The notes below the pieces were generated by a model. It searched no databases. It had not been told where the DNA came from and worked only from the letters and a program-made list of their open reading frames with translations. 64,000 nt of DNA from Stagnihabitans lacustris (lineage in GTDB: Bacteria; Pseudomonadota; Alphaproteobacteria; Rhodobacterales; Rhodobacteraceae): NCBI RefSeq assembly GCF_025950525.1, contig NZ_JAPDGS010000001.1, forward strand, positions 434,001 to 498,000, written 5' to 3'. This document shows positions 36,219 through 45,294 of the stretch, in pieces (positions within the stretch are counted from its first letter, which is position 1; each line of letters opens with the position of its first letter). The position numbers and the translations under genes are program-made.

Positions 36219-36580
36219 ACCGTCGTCGCATCAGGCCCGGACCATGGCCCTGCCGACTGGGAGACGGTCTGCGGAGGACGGGTCTTCGTGGGCCCAAGGT
36301 TCGTGGGCCCAAGGTTCGGGGGCGGGTCTGCCGGAACGGGTCTTCGGGGACGGGTCTTTGGCGTCAAAGCCTATTGCGGCCACGTTTTCGGCGGCCAAGT
36401 TTTCCGGGGCAAAGCCTTTGGGGGCCGGGTCAATCGCGGCTTCGGACCCTGTGGTGGGCGCTTGGCCAGTCGGCCCCAATCGCGGCCCCTGTCCAAATGC
36501 CCATCCTGCCTCTGGGTCCCGCGCTGCGTGGCAATGCGCAGGGCTCTGGTCCCGCTGTGTAGCGCGGGGTCTCCCCCGGG
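36219..36580. repeat. Repetitive 362-bp intergenic block, no supported gene
   Basis: The block contains direct repeats: TTCGTGGGCCCAAGG at 36285-36299 and 36300-36314, ACGGGTCTTCG at 36278 and 36336 with ACGGGTCTTTG at 36350, and GCGGCCA-CGTTTTC / GCGGCCA-AGTTTTC near 36376-36410. Open frames exist on both strands (for example plus 36244-36591, Ala/Gly/Ser-rich; minus 36231-36479 containing WAHEPWAHE). None has a ribosome site, and none looks like a known protein. It may be degraded coding sequence or a locally duplicated spacer. Confidence 0.65.
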
Positions 36581-37282
36581 TTAGCCCTTGAACTTCTGCA
36601 TCAACCGTTCCAGCGGCGACAGCGTCGGCCCGGGGGCAACCTCTGGCGCGGGCTTGGGCGGTTTGGGCATATCGACCTTTTCGGGCGCCTGCGGGCCCTT
36701 GCCCGAGTTGCGCGGCGGGTTCACCCGCAGCGACACCGCGTTCAGGAACCGCGCGTCCTCGCCCGCAGCCAGATCGGGCGCCCCATCGGCGATGCCTTGC
36801 AACAGGGGCTCCAGCCAGTCGCGGTCGGCCTTGGCGAAATCATGCAGCACATAGCCCGCGACCAGATCCTTGTGGCCGGGATGGCCGATGCCAAGGCGGA
36901 CGCGGCCATAGGCCTCGCCGATCACCGCATGGATCGACCGCAAGCCGTTGTGGCCCGCATGTCCGCCGCCCATCTTGACCCGGATCTTGCCGGGCCCAAG
37001 GTCGAGTTCGTCGTGAAAGACCATCAGGTCGGCGGGGGCGATCTTGTGAAAGGTCATCGCCGCCTGAACCGCGCGGCCCGAGGCGTTCATGAAGGTCTCG
37101 GGCTTTAGCAGGACGACCTTGTCCCCGCCCAGCCGGCCTTCGCTGATGCGGCCGTGGAAGTCCTTTTTCCAGCCGCCAAAGCCATGGTCGGACGCGATCC
37201 GGTCCAGTGCCATGAAGCCGATGTTGTGCCGGTTGCCCTGGTATTCGGCCCCCGGATTGCCCAGGCCCACGAAGAGTTTCAT
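36581..37282 (-). CDS. pth: Peptidyl-tRNA hydrolase
   Basis: Pth releases tRNA from peptidyl-tRNAs that drop off ribosomes. The core is canonical: KLFVGLGNPGAEYQGNRHNIGF with the catalytic histidine in NRHN, FMNASG, and VFHDELDLGPGKIRVKMGGGHAGHNGL. At 233 residues it has a C-terminal Pro/Lys-rich tail (about residues 188-233, PKPPKPAPEVAPGPTL) longer than in E. coli; such tails are common in this order. ATG 37282 is chosen over a longer frame. It follows rplY on the same strand, the usual alphaproteobacterial pair. Confidence 0.96.
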   Translation of the reverse strand: MKLFVGLGNPGAEYQGNRHNIGFMALDRIASDHGFGGWKKDFHGRISEGRLGGDKVVLLKPETFMNASGRAVQAAMTFHKIAPADLMVFHDELDLGPGKIRVKMGGGHAGHNGLRSIHAVIGEAYGRVRLGIGHPGHKDLVAGYVLHDFAKADRDWLEPLLQGIADGAPDLAAGEDARFLNAVSLRVNPPRNSGKGPQAPEKVDMPKPPKPAPEVAPGPTLSPLERLMQKFKG

Positions 37283-37303
37283 CCGCGCCCCCAAGAATGG
37301 AAA

Positions 37304-37326
37304 CGGGCGGCCACCAGGGCCGCCCG
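37304..37326 (-). terminator. Hairpin between rplY and pth
   Basis: CGGGCGGCC (37304-37312) and GGCCGCCCG (37318-37326) around ACCAG. Read on the minus strand it is followed by TTTCCATTC, a weak T-run, so partial termination of rplY transcripts is likely. Confidence 0.6.
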
Positions 37327-37347
37327 TCAAGGTCAGTGACCTGTGGT

Positions 37348-37938
37348 TCAGTCTTCGACGGCCAGGAGGCCAGCCGGAGCCGCCACGTTGGCGATGACAA
37401 AGTTCCGCGCGATCGTCGGCTTGACGCCTTCGGGCAGGACGACGTCAGAGATGTGGATCACATCGCCGATGTTCTTGCCGGTCAGGTCGACGGTGACGTG
37501 ATCGGGGATGTCGCCGGCCAGGACTTCGAGTTCGACTTCCGAACGGACAACCGTCAGGACGCCGCCGCGCTTGATGCCCGGGGCCTTGTCGGCATTGTCG
37601 AAGTTCACATGGATGTGCAGGACGATCCGGCTTTCGTCATGCAGGCGCATGAAGTCGACATGGATCGGGCTGTCCTTCACGACATCGCGCTGAACGCCGC
37701 GGCAGACGACATGGACGTCGTCATGGCCCGGAACCTTCAGGTTGAACAGGGTCTGCAGGAAGCGCCCGGCTTTCAGGTGCTTCAGCAGATAGTAGTAGGG
37801 CAGGTTGATCGAGATGGGCTCTTGCCCATCGCCATAAACCACTCCGGGAACTTTCCCGTCGCGCCGTGCTTGCCGAGCGGCCCCCTTGCCCGTCCCCGAA
37901 CGCAGCTCGACATTGAGATCGTGGATCTCGCGTGCCAT
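37348..37938 (-). CDS. rplY: 50S ribosomal protein L25/general stress protein Ctc
   Basis: This is the long (Ctc-type) L25: an N-terminal 5S rRNA-binding beta-barrel (residues 1-95, [24 protein letters not shown]) and a C-terminal TL5-like domain ([21 protein letters not shown]). The length of 196 residues is right. ATG 37938 follows AGGAGAA. The product binds 5S rRNA in the large subunit. It precedes pth on the same strand. Confidence 0.96.
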   Translation of the reverse strand: MAREIHDLNVELRSGTGKGAARQARRDGKVPGVVYGDGQEPISINLPYYYLLKHLKAGRFLQTLFNLKVPGHDDVHVVCRGVQRDVVKDSPIHVDFMRLHDESRIVLHIHVNFDNADKAPGIKRGGVLTVVRSEVELEVLAGDIPDHVTVDLTGKNIGDVIHISDVVLPEGVKPTIARNFVIANVAAPAGLLAVED

Positions 37939-38051
37939 AGTATTCTCCTAATGTAAGTCCGCCATCCTCCAAGGGTGCATGGCGCGACGAAGGGGGCCGA
38001 TAGCGTGATTCCGCCTGAAAGGGAAGGGGGAATCGCCGGGGCTGGCCCTGA

Positions 38052-38108
38052 GGGGGGCGCTGCCCCCCGCCTGCGGCCCCCCCGGAGATATTTGGGTCAG
38101 TATGAAAG
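38052..38108 (+). repeat. Dispersed intergenic element, copy G
   Basis: Stem GGGGGGC-GCT-GCCCCCC (38052-38068), then CCCCCCCGGAGATATTTGGG and TCAGTATGAAAG (38077-38108). The tail is the exact complement of the start of copy B (CTTTCATACTGACCCAAATA-like). Confidence 0.8.
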
Positions 38109-38146
38109 ACACAAGTGGGGCGCGATGCACGGGGCAGGCCTGGTGG

Positions 38147-38176
38147 CTTTCATACTGGCCCAAATATTCCCGCCGG
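38147..38176 (-). repeat. Dispersed intergenic element, copy H
   Basis: CTTTCATACTGGCCCAAATA followed by TTCCCGCCGG. Its expected hairpin arm is degenerate. It forms an inverted pair with copy G. Confidence 0.75.
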
Positions 38177-38338
38177 AGGCATCGCCCGAGCCGGTTGGGG
38201 CGCAAGCCCCAGAGGCGAGAGAAAATCTTGCGCCGTCAGGCGCTCAATTTGGTGTGCGGGGGCTGCGGGAGGCTTCCGGGCTTGCTTGAGTTTCGCCGCC
38301 CGCCCCCTTACACAGGGGGAAAGGTGAAGAGGACCCAA

Positions 38339-39373
38339 ATGCGCATCCACAGCGATCTGGCCGATACGATCGGCAACACGCCCCTCCTGAAGCTCAAGCG
38401 GGCCTCTGAGCTGACGGGCTGCACCATCCTGGGCAAATGCGAATTCCTGAACCCCGGCCAGTCGGTCAAGGACCGGGCGGCGCTGTATATCATCAAGGAC
38501 GCCATCGCGCGCGGCGCCTTGAAACCCGGCGGCACGATCGTTGAGGGCACGGCCGGGAACACCGGGATCGGGCTGGCCTTGGTCGGCGCCTCGATGGGGT
38601 TTCGCACCGTCATTGTCATCCCGGAAACCCAGTCGCAGGAAAAGAAGGACATGTTGCGTCTTGCGGGCGCCGAACTGGTTCAGGTCCCGGCTGTGCCTTA
38701 CAAGAACCCCAACAACTATGTCCGCTATTCCGGTCGTCTGGCCGAGGCCCTGAACCGCACCGAGCCCAATGGCGCGATCTGGGCCAACCAGTTCGACAAC
38801 GTGGCCAACAGGCTCTCGCATATCGAGACCACCGGCCCCGAGATCTGGGAGCAGACCGGGGGCCATGTTGACGGCTTTATCTGCGCCGTGGGCTCGGGGG
38901 GGACTTTGGCGGGCGTCGGCATGGCCCTGCAGCCCAAGGGCGTCAAGATCGGCCTGGCCGATCCCGAGGGCGCGGCCTTGCACGCCTGGTATACCTCGGG
39001 CGTCTTCGACAGCCCCGGGACCTCGATCACCGAGGGCATCGGTCAGGGCCGCATCACCGCCAACCTTGAAGGCTTCAAGCCCGATTTCAGCTATCGCATC
39101 CCCGATGCCGAGGCGCTGCCCTTGGTCTTTGAAATGCTGGAGGACGAGGGGATCTGCCTTGGCGGATCGTCGGGCATCAACATCGCCGGGGCCATCCGCA
39201 TGGCGCGCGACATGGGGCCGGGCAAGACCATCGTCACCATCCTGTGCGACTATGGCAACCGCTATCAGTCGAAACTTTATAACCCCGCTTTCCTGAAGGA
39301 AAAGGGCTTGCCGGTGCCGACATGGCTGGACCGCGCGCCCAAGGGCCTGCCGACGGTCTTTGAGGACGCATGA
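38339..39373 (+). CDS. cysK: Cysteine synthase A (O-acetylserine sulfhydrylase)
   Basis: CysK replaces the acetyl group of O-acetylserine with sulfide to make cysteine. The 344-residue protein holds PLP on K44 in NPGQSVKDRAA, binds the phosphate through EGTAGNTGIGLA, and keeps the family's GGSSGINIAGA. It has the longer C-terminus usual for this order. ATG 38339 follows GTGAAGAGGA. Its final TGA overlaps the ATG of the MscS-type gene, starting a three-gene overlapping unit cysK-mscS-alaX. Sulfite released by taurine breakdown could, once reduced, feed this reaction. Confidence 0.95.
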   Translation: MRIHSDLADTIGNTPLLKLKRASELTGCTILGKCEFLNPGQSVKDRAALYIIKDAIARGALKPGGTIVEGTAGNTGIGLALVGASMGFRTVIVIPETQSQEKKDMLRLAGAELVQVPAVPYKNPNNYVRYSGRLAEALNRTEPNGAIWANQFDNVANRLSHIETTGPEIWEQTGGHVDGFICAVGSGGTLAGVGMALQPKGVKIGLADPEGAALHAWYTSGVFDSPGTSITEGIGQGRITANLEGFKPDFSYRIPDAEALPLVFEMLEDEGICLGGSSGINIAGAIRMARDMGPGKTIVTILCDYGNRYQSKLYNPAFLKEKGLPVPTWLDRAPKGLPTVFEDA

Positions 39374-41940
39374 GCCGCGCAGGCCGGATGCTGCATCTGG
39401 CGCTGGTGGCGGGTCTGGCGCTTGCGCTGGGGCCGGGGCTGGCACTGGCGCAGGCTACTGGGGGGGCCTCGGGTGGGGCTGCGCCGGGCCAGGCGCCGCT
39501 GACCGTCCAGGCTGACAGTTCCGGCGCGCTGATCCCGGCCAAGCCGCTGACCGTGGAAGGCGGGGCTCCGGTCTCGGGCGGGTTTGCGCCGCAGGGCGGG
39601 GCCAAGCCCCAGGCGGCCAACGGGGGCGCCAAGCCCATCGCCTCTGGCGGGGCTTCGGGCGGGGCCCTGGACTATCAGGGCTGGGAACGGATGGCCGTGC
39701 GCGCCGAAAGCGCGCTGACCAACCAGTCGCTGTCCAACCAGGGGCTGGAGACGCTGCGCACCGAACTGACGCGCTGGCGCGAGCAGCTTTCGGGCGCGCA
39801 ATCGGCCAATTCCACCCGCATCGCCACGCTGAAGGATCAGATCGACGCCCTTGGCCCGCCGCCCGAGGGCGACGCCGCCGAAGAGCCCGAGATCGCCACC
39901 CGCCGCGCCGAACTGACGGCGCAGATGGGCCGCCTTCAGGCCCCCGGGATCGCCGCCGAAGAGGCCTATCGCCGCGCCGACGGCCTGATCCGCGAGATTG
40001 ACCGGCTGTTGCGCGAACGCCAGGCCTCGGAGCTGCTGAAGCTTTGGCCCAATCCGCTCTATCCGCCGAATTGGTCGGATGCGGTCCAGGCGCTGTCGGA
40101 CACGGCGATGGCGCTGTGGGACGAGACGGCGCGGCGCGTGAACGACCAACTTGCCCTGCGCCGGCTGGTCAACAACCTGCCGCTGATGCTGCCGCTTTTG
40201 GTGCTGTCGTTGGCCCTGTTGTGGCGCGGGCGGCATTGGACGCAAACCGGGCTGACCTATCTGCTGGGCACGGCGCCGGTGCGGGGGCGGCGCATCCTGG
40301 CCTCGATGGCCTCGATCCTGCCGTTCCTGGTGCCGGTCGTGGCCTGTCTTTTGCTGCAAGAGGCCCTGGCCCTGACCGCCATGCTTGGCCCGATCGGGAC
40401 GCAGATTGCCAGCGGTTTCGGGTCGATGTGCTTTTCGGTCATGATGGCGGTCTGGCTTGGGTCGCGGGTCTTTCCGCTGGCCGAGGGGCCGATGCTTTTG
40501 CCCCTGCCGCCGGAACGCCGGGCCGAGGGGCGGTTCCTGACCACGATCTTCGGGGTCTTGATCGCCCTGGCCGTGTTGCGCCGGGCCGCGATGTCCGATC
40601 TGGACCTGTCGGATGCCGCCGCCTCGGTTCTGAACCTGCCGGGGATCTTGGTCGGGGCGGTCGTGCTGGTGCGCATCGGTCAGCTGATGAACCGCGCGGA
40701 CGACGGCAGCGACGAGGGCCGCGCGGCCTATGGCACGCGGATCGTGCGGATCTTGGCCCGGGGGGTGATCCTTTTCGGCCTGATCGCGCCCGCCCTTGCG
40801 GCGGTGGGCTATGTTTCGGCGGCCTCGGCGCTGATCTTTCCGTCCTTTACCACGCTTGCCCTGGCGGCGGTTCTGTATCTCGCTCAGGGGCTTGTGGGGG
40901 ATATCTATGCCCTGTTGACCAAATCCGAGGACGGGGACGCGCTGGTTCCGGTGCTGATCTCTTTTGCCCTGGCGCTGGCGACCTTGCCTTTGGTCGCGCT
41001 GATCTGGGGGGCGCGGGTCGCTGACCTGACAGAGCTTTGGACCCGGTTCCAGGAAGGCTTTCAGCTGGGTGAGACGCGGATTTCGCCGACCGACTTCCTG
41101 TTCTTTGCCGTGATCTTTGGCTTGGGCCTGACCCTGACGCGGCTGTTGCAGGGGGCCTTGAAGAATTCGGTCCTGCCGCGGACCTCTTTGGATCAGGGCG
41201 GGCAGAATGCGGTGGTCTCGGGGCTGGGCTACCTTGGGATTCTCGTCTCGGCCTTGGCTGCGATCAATGCGACGGGGATTGACCTGTCCGGCCTGGCCAT
41301 CGTCGCCGGTGCCCTGTCGGTCGGTATCGGTTTCGGCCTGCAGACCATCGTGTCGAATTTCGTGTCCGGCATCATCCTGTTGATCGAACGCCCGGTGTCA
41401 GAGGGCGACTGGATCGAGGTCGGCACGGTGCAAGGCACGGTCAAGGCGATCTCGGTGCGGTCCACCCGCATCCAGACCTTTGACCGGTCCGATGTGATCG
41501 TGCCCAACAGCGACCTGATCACGCGACAGGTGACGAACTGGACGCGGTTTTCGCTGACGGGGCGGTTGATCGTGCCGGTTTCGGTGCCCCTGACCGAGGA
41601 CAGCCGGCGGGTGTCAAAGCTGTTGCGTGACATTGCCGAGGCGCAGCCCCTGGTCCTGCTTTCGCCGCCGCCGGCCGTGATCTTCATGGGCTTTGCCGGG
41701 GATGCGATGAACTTCGAGATCCGAGTGATCTTGCGCGATGTGAATTTCCAGCACGATGTGCGGACCGAAATCAACCACCAGATCGCGGCGCGGTTCGTGG
41801 CCGAGGGTGTGGCCTTCTCGTCCGCCTATCGCGATTTCATGCAGAAGAAAAAGGACGATGCCGCGGCCGAGGCCGAAAAGCTGGCCGAAGAGGCGCAACA
41901 TGTCGCGGCGGTGGCGGCGATCCTGGGGGGGAAGTCATGA
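39370..41940 (+). CDS. MscS-family mechanosensitive channel with DUF3772-like N-terminus
   Basis: The 856-residue protein starts with a signal peptide (LALVAGLALALGPGLALAQA) and a Gly/Ala-rich linker. A periplasmic helical region (residues about 100-235) resembles DUF3772, and many transmembrane helices precede the MscS core. That core shows the pore-lining TM3 and beta domain: GLAIVAGALSVGIGFGLQTI, then NFVSGIILLIERPVSEGDWI, then VIVPNSDLITRQVTNWT. The C-terminus ends in an Ala/Glu/Lys helix. Such channels release solutes on hypo-osmotic shock. It overlaps cysK upstream and alaX downstream by ATGA junctions. Confidence 0.93.
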   Translation: MSRAGRMLHLALVAGLALALGPGLALAQATGGASGGAAPGQAPLTVQADSSGALIPAKPLTVEGGAPVSGGFAPQGGAKPQAANGGAKPIASGGASGGALDYQGWERMAVRAESALTNQSLSNQGLETLRTELTRWREQLSGAQSANSTRIATLKDQIDALGPPPEGDAAEEPEIATRRAELTAQMGRLQAPGIAAEEAYRRADGLIREIDRLLRERQASELLKLWPNPLYPPNWSDAVQALSDTAMALWDETARRVNDQLALRRLVNNLPLMLPLLVLSLALLWRGRHWTQTGLTYLLGTAPVRGRRILASMASILPFLVPVVACLLLQEALALTAMLGPIGTQIASGFGSMCFSVMMAVWLGSRVFPLAEGPMLLPLPPERRAEGRFLTTIFGVLIALAVLRRAAMSDLDLSDAAASVLNLPGILVGAVVLVRIGQLMNRADDGSDEGRAAYGTRIVRILARGVILFGLIAPALAAVGYVSAASALIFPSFTTLALAAVLYLAQGLVGDIYALLTKSEDGDALVPVLISFALALATLPLVALIWGARVADLTELWTRFQEGFQLGETRISPTDFLFFAVIFGLGLTLTRLLQGALKNSVLPRTSLDQGGQNAVVSGLGYLGILVSALAAINATGIDLSGLAIVAGALSVGIGFGLQTIVSNFVSGIILLIERPVSEGDWIEVGTVQGTVKAISVRSTRIQTFDRSDVIVPNSDLITRQVTNWTRFSLTGRLIVPVSVPLTEDSRRVSKLLRDIAEAQPLVLLSPPPAVIFMGFAGDAMNFEIRVILRDVNFQHDVRTEINHQIAARFVAEGVAFSSAYRDFMQKKKDDAAAEAEKLAEEAQHVAAVAAILGGKS

Positions 41941-42650
41941 CCGAGATGCTGTTTCGCGACGATGCCTATCTGGCCGAGGCGGAGGCCCGCGTGGTGGGCC
42001 ACACGCCCGAGGGCGGGATCGTGCTGTCGGCCTCGGTGTTCTATCCGACCGGGGGCGGGCAGCCCGGGGACAGCGGCTGGCTGTCGTGGGAGGGCGGGCG
42101 GATGGCGATTGCCACGGCGCTGAAGCATGAGGGCGGCGTGGCGCTGGTCCCGGGCGAGGTCGTGGCCCTGCCGCCGGTGGGGACGGTCGTGGTGCAAAGC
42201 CTGGACTGGGAGCGGCGCCATCGCCACATGCGGGTGCATACGGCGCTGCATCTGTTGTCGGTGGTGATCCCCTTGGCCGTGACGGGCGGCCAGATCGGCG
42301 CCGAGCGCGGGCGGCTGGATTTCGACATGCCAGAGCCACCGCAGGACCTTGCCGCCATCGAGGACCGGTTGAACCGGCTGATCGACTTGGACCTGGCCGT
42401 GACCGAGACCTGGATCACGGATGAAGAGCTTGCGGCCAATCCGGGGCTGGTCAAGACCATGTCGGTGCGGCCTCCGGTGGGGCAGGGGCGGGTGCGGTTG
42501 GTGCGGATCGGGTTGGGCGAGACCCAGGTGGATTTGCAGCCCTGCGGCGGAACCCATGTGGCGCGGACCTCGGAGATCGGCCGCGTGGCCCTGACCAAGG
42601 TCGAGAAAAAGGGCCGCCAGAACCGCCGCGTGACGCTGGAGCTGGTGTAA
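41937..42650 (+). CDS. Alanyl-tRNA editing protein AlaX
   Basis: A free-standing editing domain related to that of AlaRS; it hydrolyses mischarged Ser- or Gly-tRNA(Ala). The zinc ligands are H101 and H105 in HTALH, plus the cysteine and histidine of QPCGGTHV late in the protein. Length 237 residues fits the AlaX-M class. It ends the cysK-mscS-alaX overlapping unit, 150 bp before a pair of hairpins. Confidence 0.93.
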   Translation: MTEMLFRDDAYLAEAEARVVGHTPEGGIVLSASVFYPTGGGQPGDSGWLSWEGGRMAIATALKHEGGVALVPGEVVALPPVGTVVVQSLDWERRHRHMRVHTALHLLSVVIPLAVTGGQIGAERGRLDFDMPEPPQDLAAIEDRLNRLIDLDLAVTETWITDEELAANPGLVKTMSVRPPVGQGRVRLVRIGLGETQVDLQPCGGTHVARTSEIGRVALTKVEKKGRQNRRVTLELV

Positions 42651-42729
42651 GGCTTTCGGCCCGACGTTTTCGGGTCTGGGGCGCCCTCGGATTTCTGCGA
42701 AATCCTCGGGCTGCGCGGCGGCGGGGGGG

Positions 42730-42800
42730 GCTTTTGACGGGGGCATCGAGCCCCCGCCAAAAGCTGCTGCCGCGGGCTTTTGGTGTCGCCCGCGGGTTTT
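42730..42800. terminator. Paired hairpins between convergent alaX and GH3 genes
   Basis: GCTTTTGACGGGGGC (42730-42744) pairs with GCCCCCGCCAAAAGC (42750-42764), with one mismatch. A second stem CCGCGGGC (42770-42777) / GCCCGCGG (42788-42795) is followed by GTTTTGG. These should stop transcription from alaX, and the first also from the opposite side. Confidence 0.6.
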
Positions 42801-42803
42801 GGG

Positions 42804-45161
42804 TCAGCCGATCCTGGCCTTGGACTGCATGCGCCAGTCTTTCGGCAGGGCGCGCGGGGCGGTTCCTGTCACCTCGACCTCGCCCTTCAGCCTGATATCG
42901 GCCGACGACGCGCCCAACAGGACATCGAACATCCCGGGCTCGACGATGCGGTGGCCCTGATAGCCGGTGAAGTTCAGCATATCGACGGGCAGGTCGAATG
43001 TGACCCGCCGCGCCGCGCCGGGCTCCAGGTCCAGGCGGGCAAAGGCCTTCAGCTCTTTGACCGGACGCACCAAGGAGGCCACACGGTCGCGAACATAGAG
43101 CTGCACCACCTCGACCCCTTTGCGGGCGCCGGTGTTGGTGACGGTCAGGCTGGCGGTCACGCTGCCCTCAAGGCTGACCTGCGGCGAGACCTGCAGGTCC
43201 GTCCAGGCGAAATCCGTATAGGACAGACCATGGCCAAAGGGATAATCCGACCCGAAATGCCGGGCGACCGGCGTGCCCGAGGCCTTGAATTTGTGGTTGT
43301 AGAAATAGGGCGAGGCGCCGGCGCTGCGGGGAACGGAAAGGGTCAGGCGACCCGAAGGCTCCACCGCCCCGGTCAGGACATTTGCCACGGCATGTCCGCC
43401 TTGCTCGCCGGGGAACCAGGCATAGACCTGGGCCGCCAGACGGCTTTCAAGCCCGCCAAGGTTATAGGGCCGCCCCGAGGTCACGATGACCACCGTGGGC
43501 GTGCCGGTATCGACCACGGCTTGCAACAGCGCCTGCTGGACGCCGGGCAGGTCCAGCGTCTCGGCGTCCGAGCCCTCGCCCACGGTGCCGGTCTGGAAGA
43601 TGCCGGACAGGTCGCCCACGCAGACCACGGCCAGCTCTGCGGCGCGTGCGGCGGCCACCGCCTCGGGGATCAGGTCAAGGCGGGTGGACAGCGGCGACAC
43701 CTGATGCAACCGCGTCGGATCGGCCACATCGCCGGGGAACACCGGCGCGCCCGCCGACCGCGTTTCAAGGATATGGCAGCCCCTTGCATAGGTGACATCG
43801 GGCATCAGCGCCCGGAAGCCCTGCAACAGGGTGACGACCGAAGAGGCGTCCTCTTTCGCGTCCATGTTGATCAGGTGGACGGGGAAGGAATAATCCCCCA
43901 GCAAAGCCAGCGGATCATCGGCGGTCGGGCCAATGACGGCGATGCGGGTGGCCGGTGCAATCGGCAAAGCGCCGCGGTTGTCCAGGATCACCACCGATTG
44001 CTCGGCCACCTCACGGGCCAGCGCCAGGGCCTCGGGCGTGCGCAGGCGAATGGCGCCCTCGTCCGCGAAAGGCGTCTCGAACAGGCCGATGCGGAATTTC
44101 TCGTGCAGGGAGCGGCGGAGCGTCTCGTCGATTTCGGCCATGGTGATCAGACCCCGGTCCAGCGCCATGGCCAGCTGCGAGGCACATTCATCGGCGGGCA
44201 GTTCGACATCCAGACCGGCCCGGAACGACAGGGCTGCCGAGGCCGCCGCATCCGCCGTCACCCCGTGATGGGCGTGCAGCAACGTGACCCCGATGTAATC
44301 GGCCACCACGATGCCCTCAAACCCCCATTCGCCGCGCAAGACATCCGTCAGCAGATGCCTGGACCCATGGACGGGCTCGTTGTCGATGTCGTGATAGGCG
44401 GGCATGACCGAGGAGGCCTGGCCGAGCTTTACGGCCATTTCAAACGGCAACATGAAGTCGTCATTCAGCTCGCGCCAGCCCAGATGCACGGGGGCATGGT
44501 TGCGCGCGCCCTCACTGAAAGAATGGCCGACGTAATGCTTCAATGTCGCCAGCCGCTTGCGATCCGGCCCCTGCAAGCCGCGCACATAGGCCAGGGCCAT
44601 TTCACCGACCAGATAGGGGTCCTCGCCAAAGGTCTCTTCGGTGCGGCCCCAACGCGCATCCCGCGCCACGTCCAACACCGGAGCCAGCCCCTGATGGCCG
44701 CCGACCGAGGCCATCTCGTCGCCAATCGCCGCGCCGACGCGCTGGATCAGGGCAGGGTTCCAGGTCGCGCCATAGCCCAGCGACGAGGGGAACAGCGTCG
44801 CATCCCGCGCCATCAGACCCGACAGACATTCTTCGTGCGACAGAACCGGGATGCCCAGCCGGGTTTCCTCGACCATCAGCTTTTGCAGCCGGTTCAGCGC
44901 CCGCACGCCTTTCGCCGGATCGACCGCCGCCGTGCCCAGGGGCCGCGTGATCTGCCCCAGACCCAGAAGCAGCCTTTGGCGCAGGGTGTCGGCCTCGGTC
45001 CCGCGGATGAAGGCATCGCCGCGGACCTTGTGGGCGCCGTCCTCGTCCAGCACCAGCCACATGGCATGCAGCTGGGCGAATTTCTCTTCTGGCGTCATGC
45101 GGGCGATCAGATCGGCCACACGGGTTTCAATCGGCGCATTGGGGTTTTGATAGGGGTGCAT
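42804..45161 (-). CDS. Glycoside hydrolase family 3 (beta-glucosidase/xylosidase)
   Basis: A 785-residue GH3 enzyme. The N-terminal TIM barrel contains KHYVGHS, and the nucleophile aspartate is in IVVADYIGV. The alpha/beta sandwich domain follows (AVIGPTADDPLALLGDY, TSGRPYNLGGLESRL), then a fibronectin-III-like end (VTNTGARKGVEVVQLYV). No signal peptide is present, so it acts in the cytoplasm on imported oligosaccharides. I chose ATG 45161 (MHPYQNPNAP), which follows AGAGGAGAC; the earlier in-frame ATG lacks a ribosome site. The architecture is BglX-like; glucosidase or xylosidase activity cannot be separated by eye. No transporter is adjacent, and a small LacI-like palindrome lies upstream. 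Confidence 0.92.
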   Translation of the reverse strand: MHPYQNPNAPIETRVADLIARMTPEEKFAQLHAMWLVLDEDGAHKVRGDAFIRGTEADTLRQRLLLGLGQITRPLGTAAVDPAKGVRALNRLQKLMVEETRLGIPVLSHEECLSGLMARDATLFPSSLGYGATWNPALIQRVGAAIGDEMASVGGHQGLAPVLDVARDARWGRTEETFGEDPYLVGEMALAYVRGLQGPDRKRLATLKHYVGHSFSEGARNHAPVHLGWRELNDDFMLPFEMAVKLGQASSVMPAYHDIDNEPVHGSRHLLTDVLRGEWGFEGIVVADYIGVTLLHAHHGVTADAAASAALSFRAGLDVELPADECASQLAMALDRGLITMAEIDETLRRSLHEKFRIGLFETPFADEGAIRLRTPEALALAREVAEQSVVILDNRGALPIAPATRIAVIGPTADDPLALLGDYSFPVHLINMDAKEDASSVVTLLQGFRALMPDVTYARGCHILETRSAGAPVFPGDVADPTRLHQVSPLSTRLDLIPEAVAAARAAELAVVCVGDLSGIFQTGTVGEGSDAETLDLPGVQQALLQAVVDTGTPTVVIVTSGRPYNLGGLESRLAAQVYAWFPGEQGGHAVANVLTGAVEPSGRLTLSVPRSAGASPYFYNHKFKASGTPVARHFGSDYPFGHGLSYTDFAWTDLQVSPQVSLEGSVTASLTVTNTGARKGVEVVQLYVRDRVASLVRPVKELKAFARLDLEPGAARRVTFDLPVDMLNFTGYQGHRIVEPGMFDVLLGASSADIRLKGEVEVTGTAPRALPKDWRMQSKARIG

Positions 45162-45222
45162 CGGGGTCTCCTCTTGGCCCGGCACCCTAAAGCGGGGTCT
45201 CGGGGGATGCAAAAGGTTTCCT

Positions 45223-45233
45223 GTAACGATTAC
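45223..45233. promoter_or_regulatory. Possible LacI-type operator ahead of the GH3 gene
   Basis: GTAACGATTAC has perfect GTAA/TTAC arms around CGA, the style of LacI-family operators, 62 bp before the GH3 start. It is short and could be chance. It also lies 62 bp before the divergent trxC. Confidence 0.35.
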
Positions 45234-45294
45234 GGAGCCCTTGTGCGGCCGGGCACGGCATATATATCAAGCGTGGAATGTAAGGAGGCTCTAG

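Larger units (their letters stand above)
37939..38338. other. 400-bp intergenic region with two element copies
   Basis: Between divergent rplY and cysK lie element copies G and H as an inverted pair about 40 bp apart. The stretch 38010-38070 also contains G/C-rich complementary segments. No gene is supported. Promoters for both genes must be here, but only the cysK ribosome site (AAGAGGA) is obvious. Confidence 0.5.

Noticed and set aside
36244-36591. A 115-residue Ala/Gly/Ser-rich protein.
   Set aside because: No ribosome site, ends inside pth, consists of translated direct repeats, and the opposite strand is equally open.
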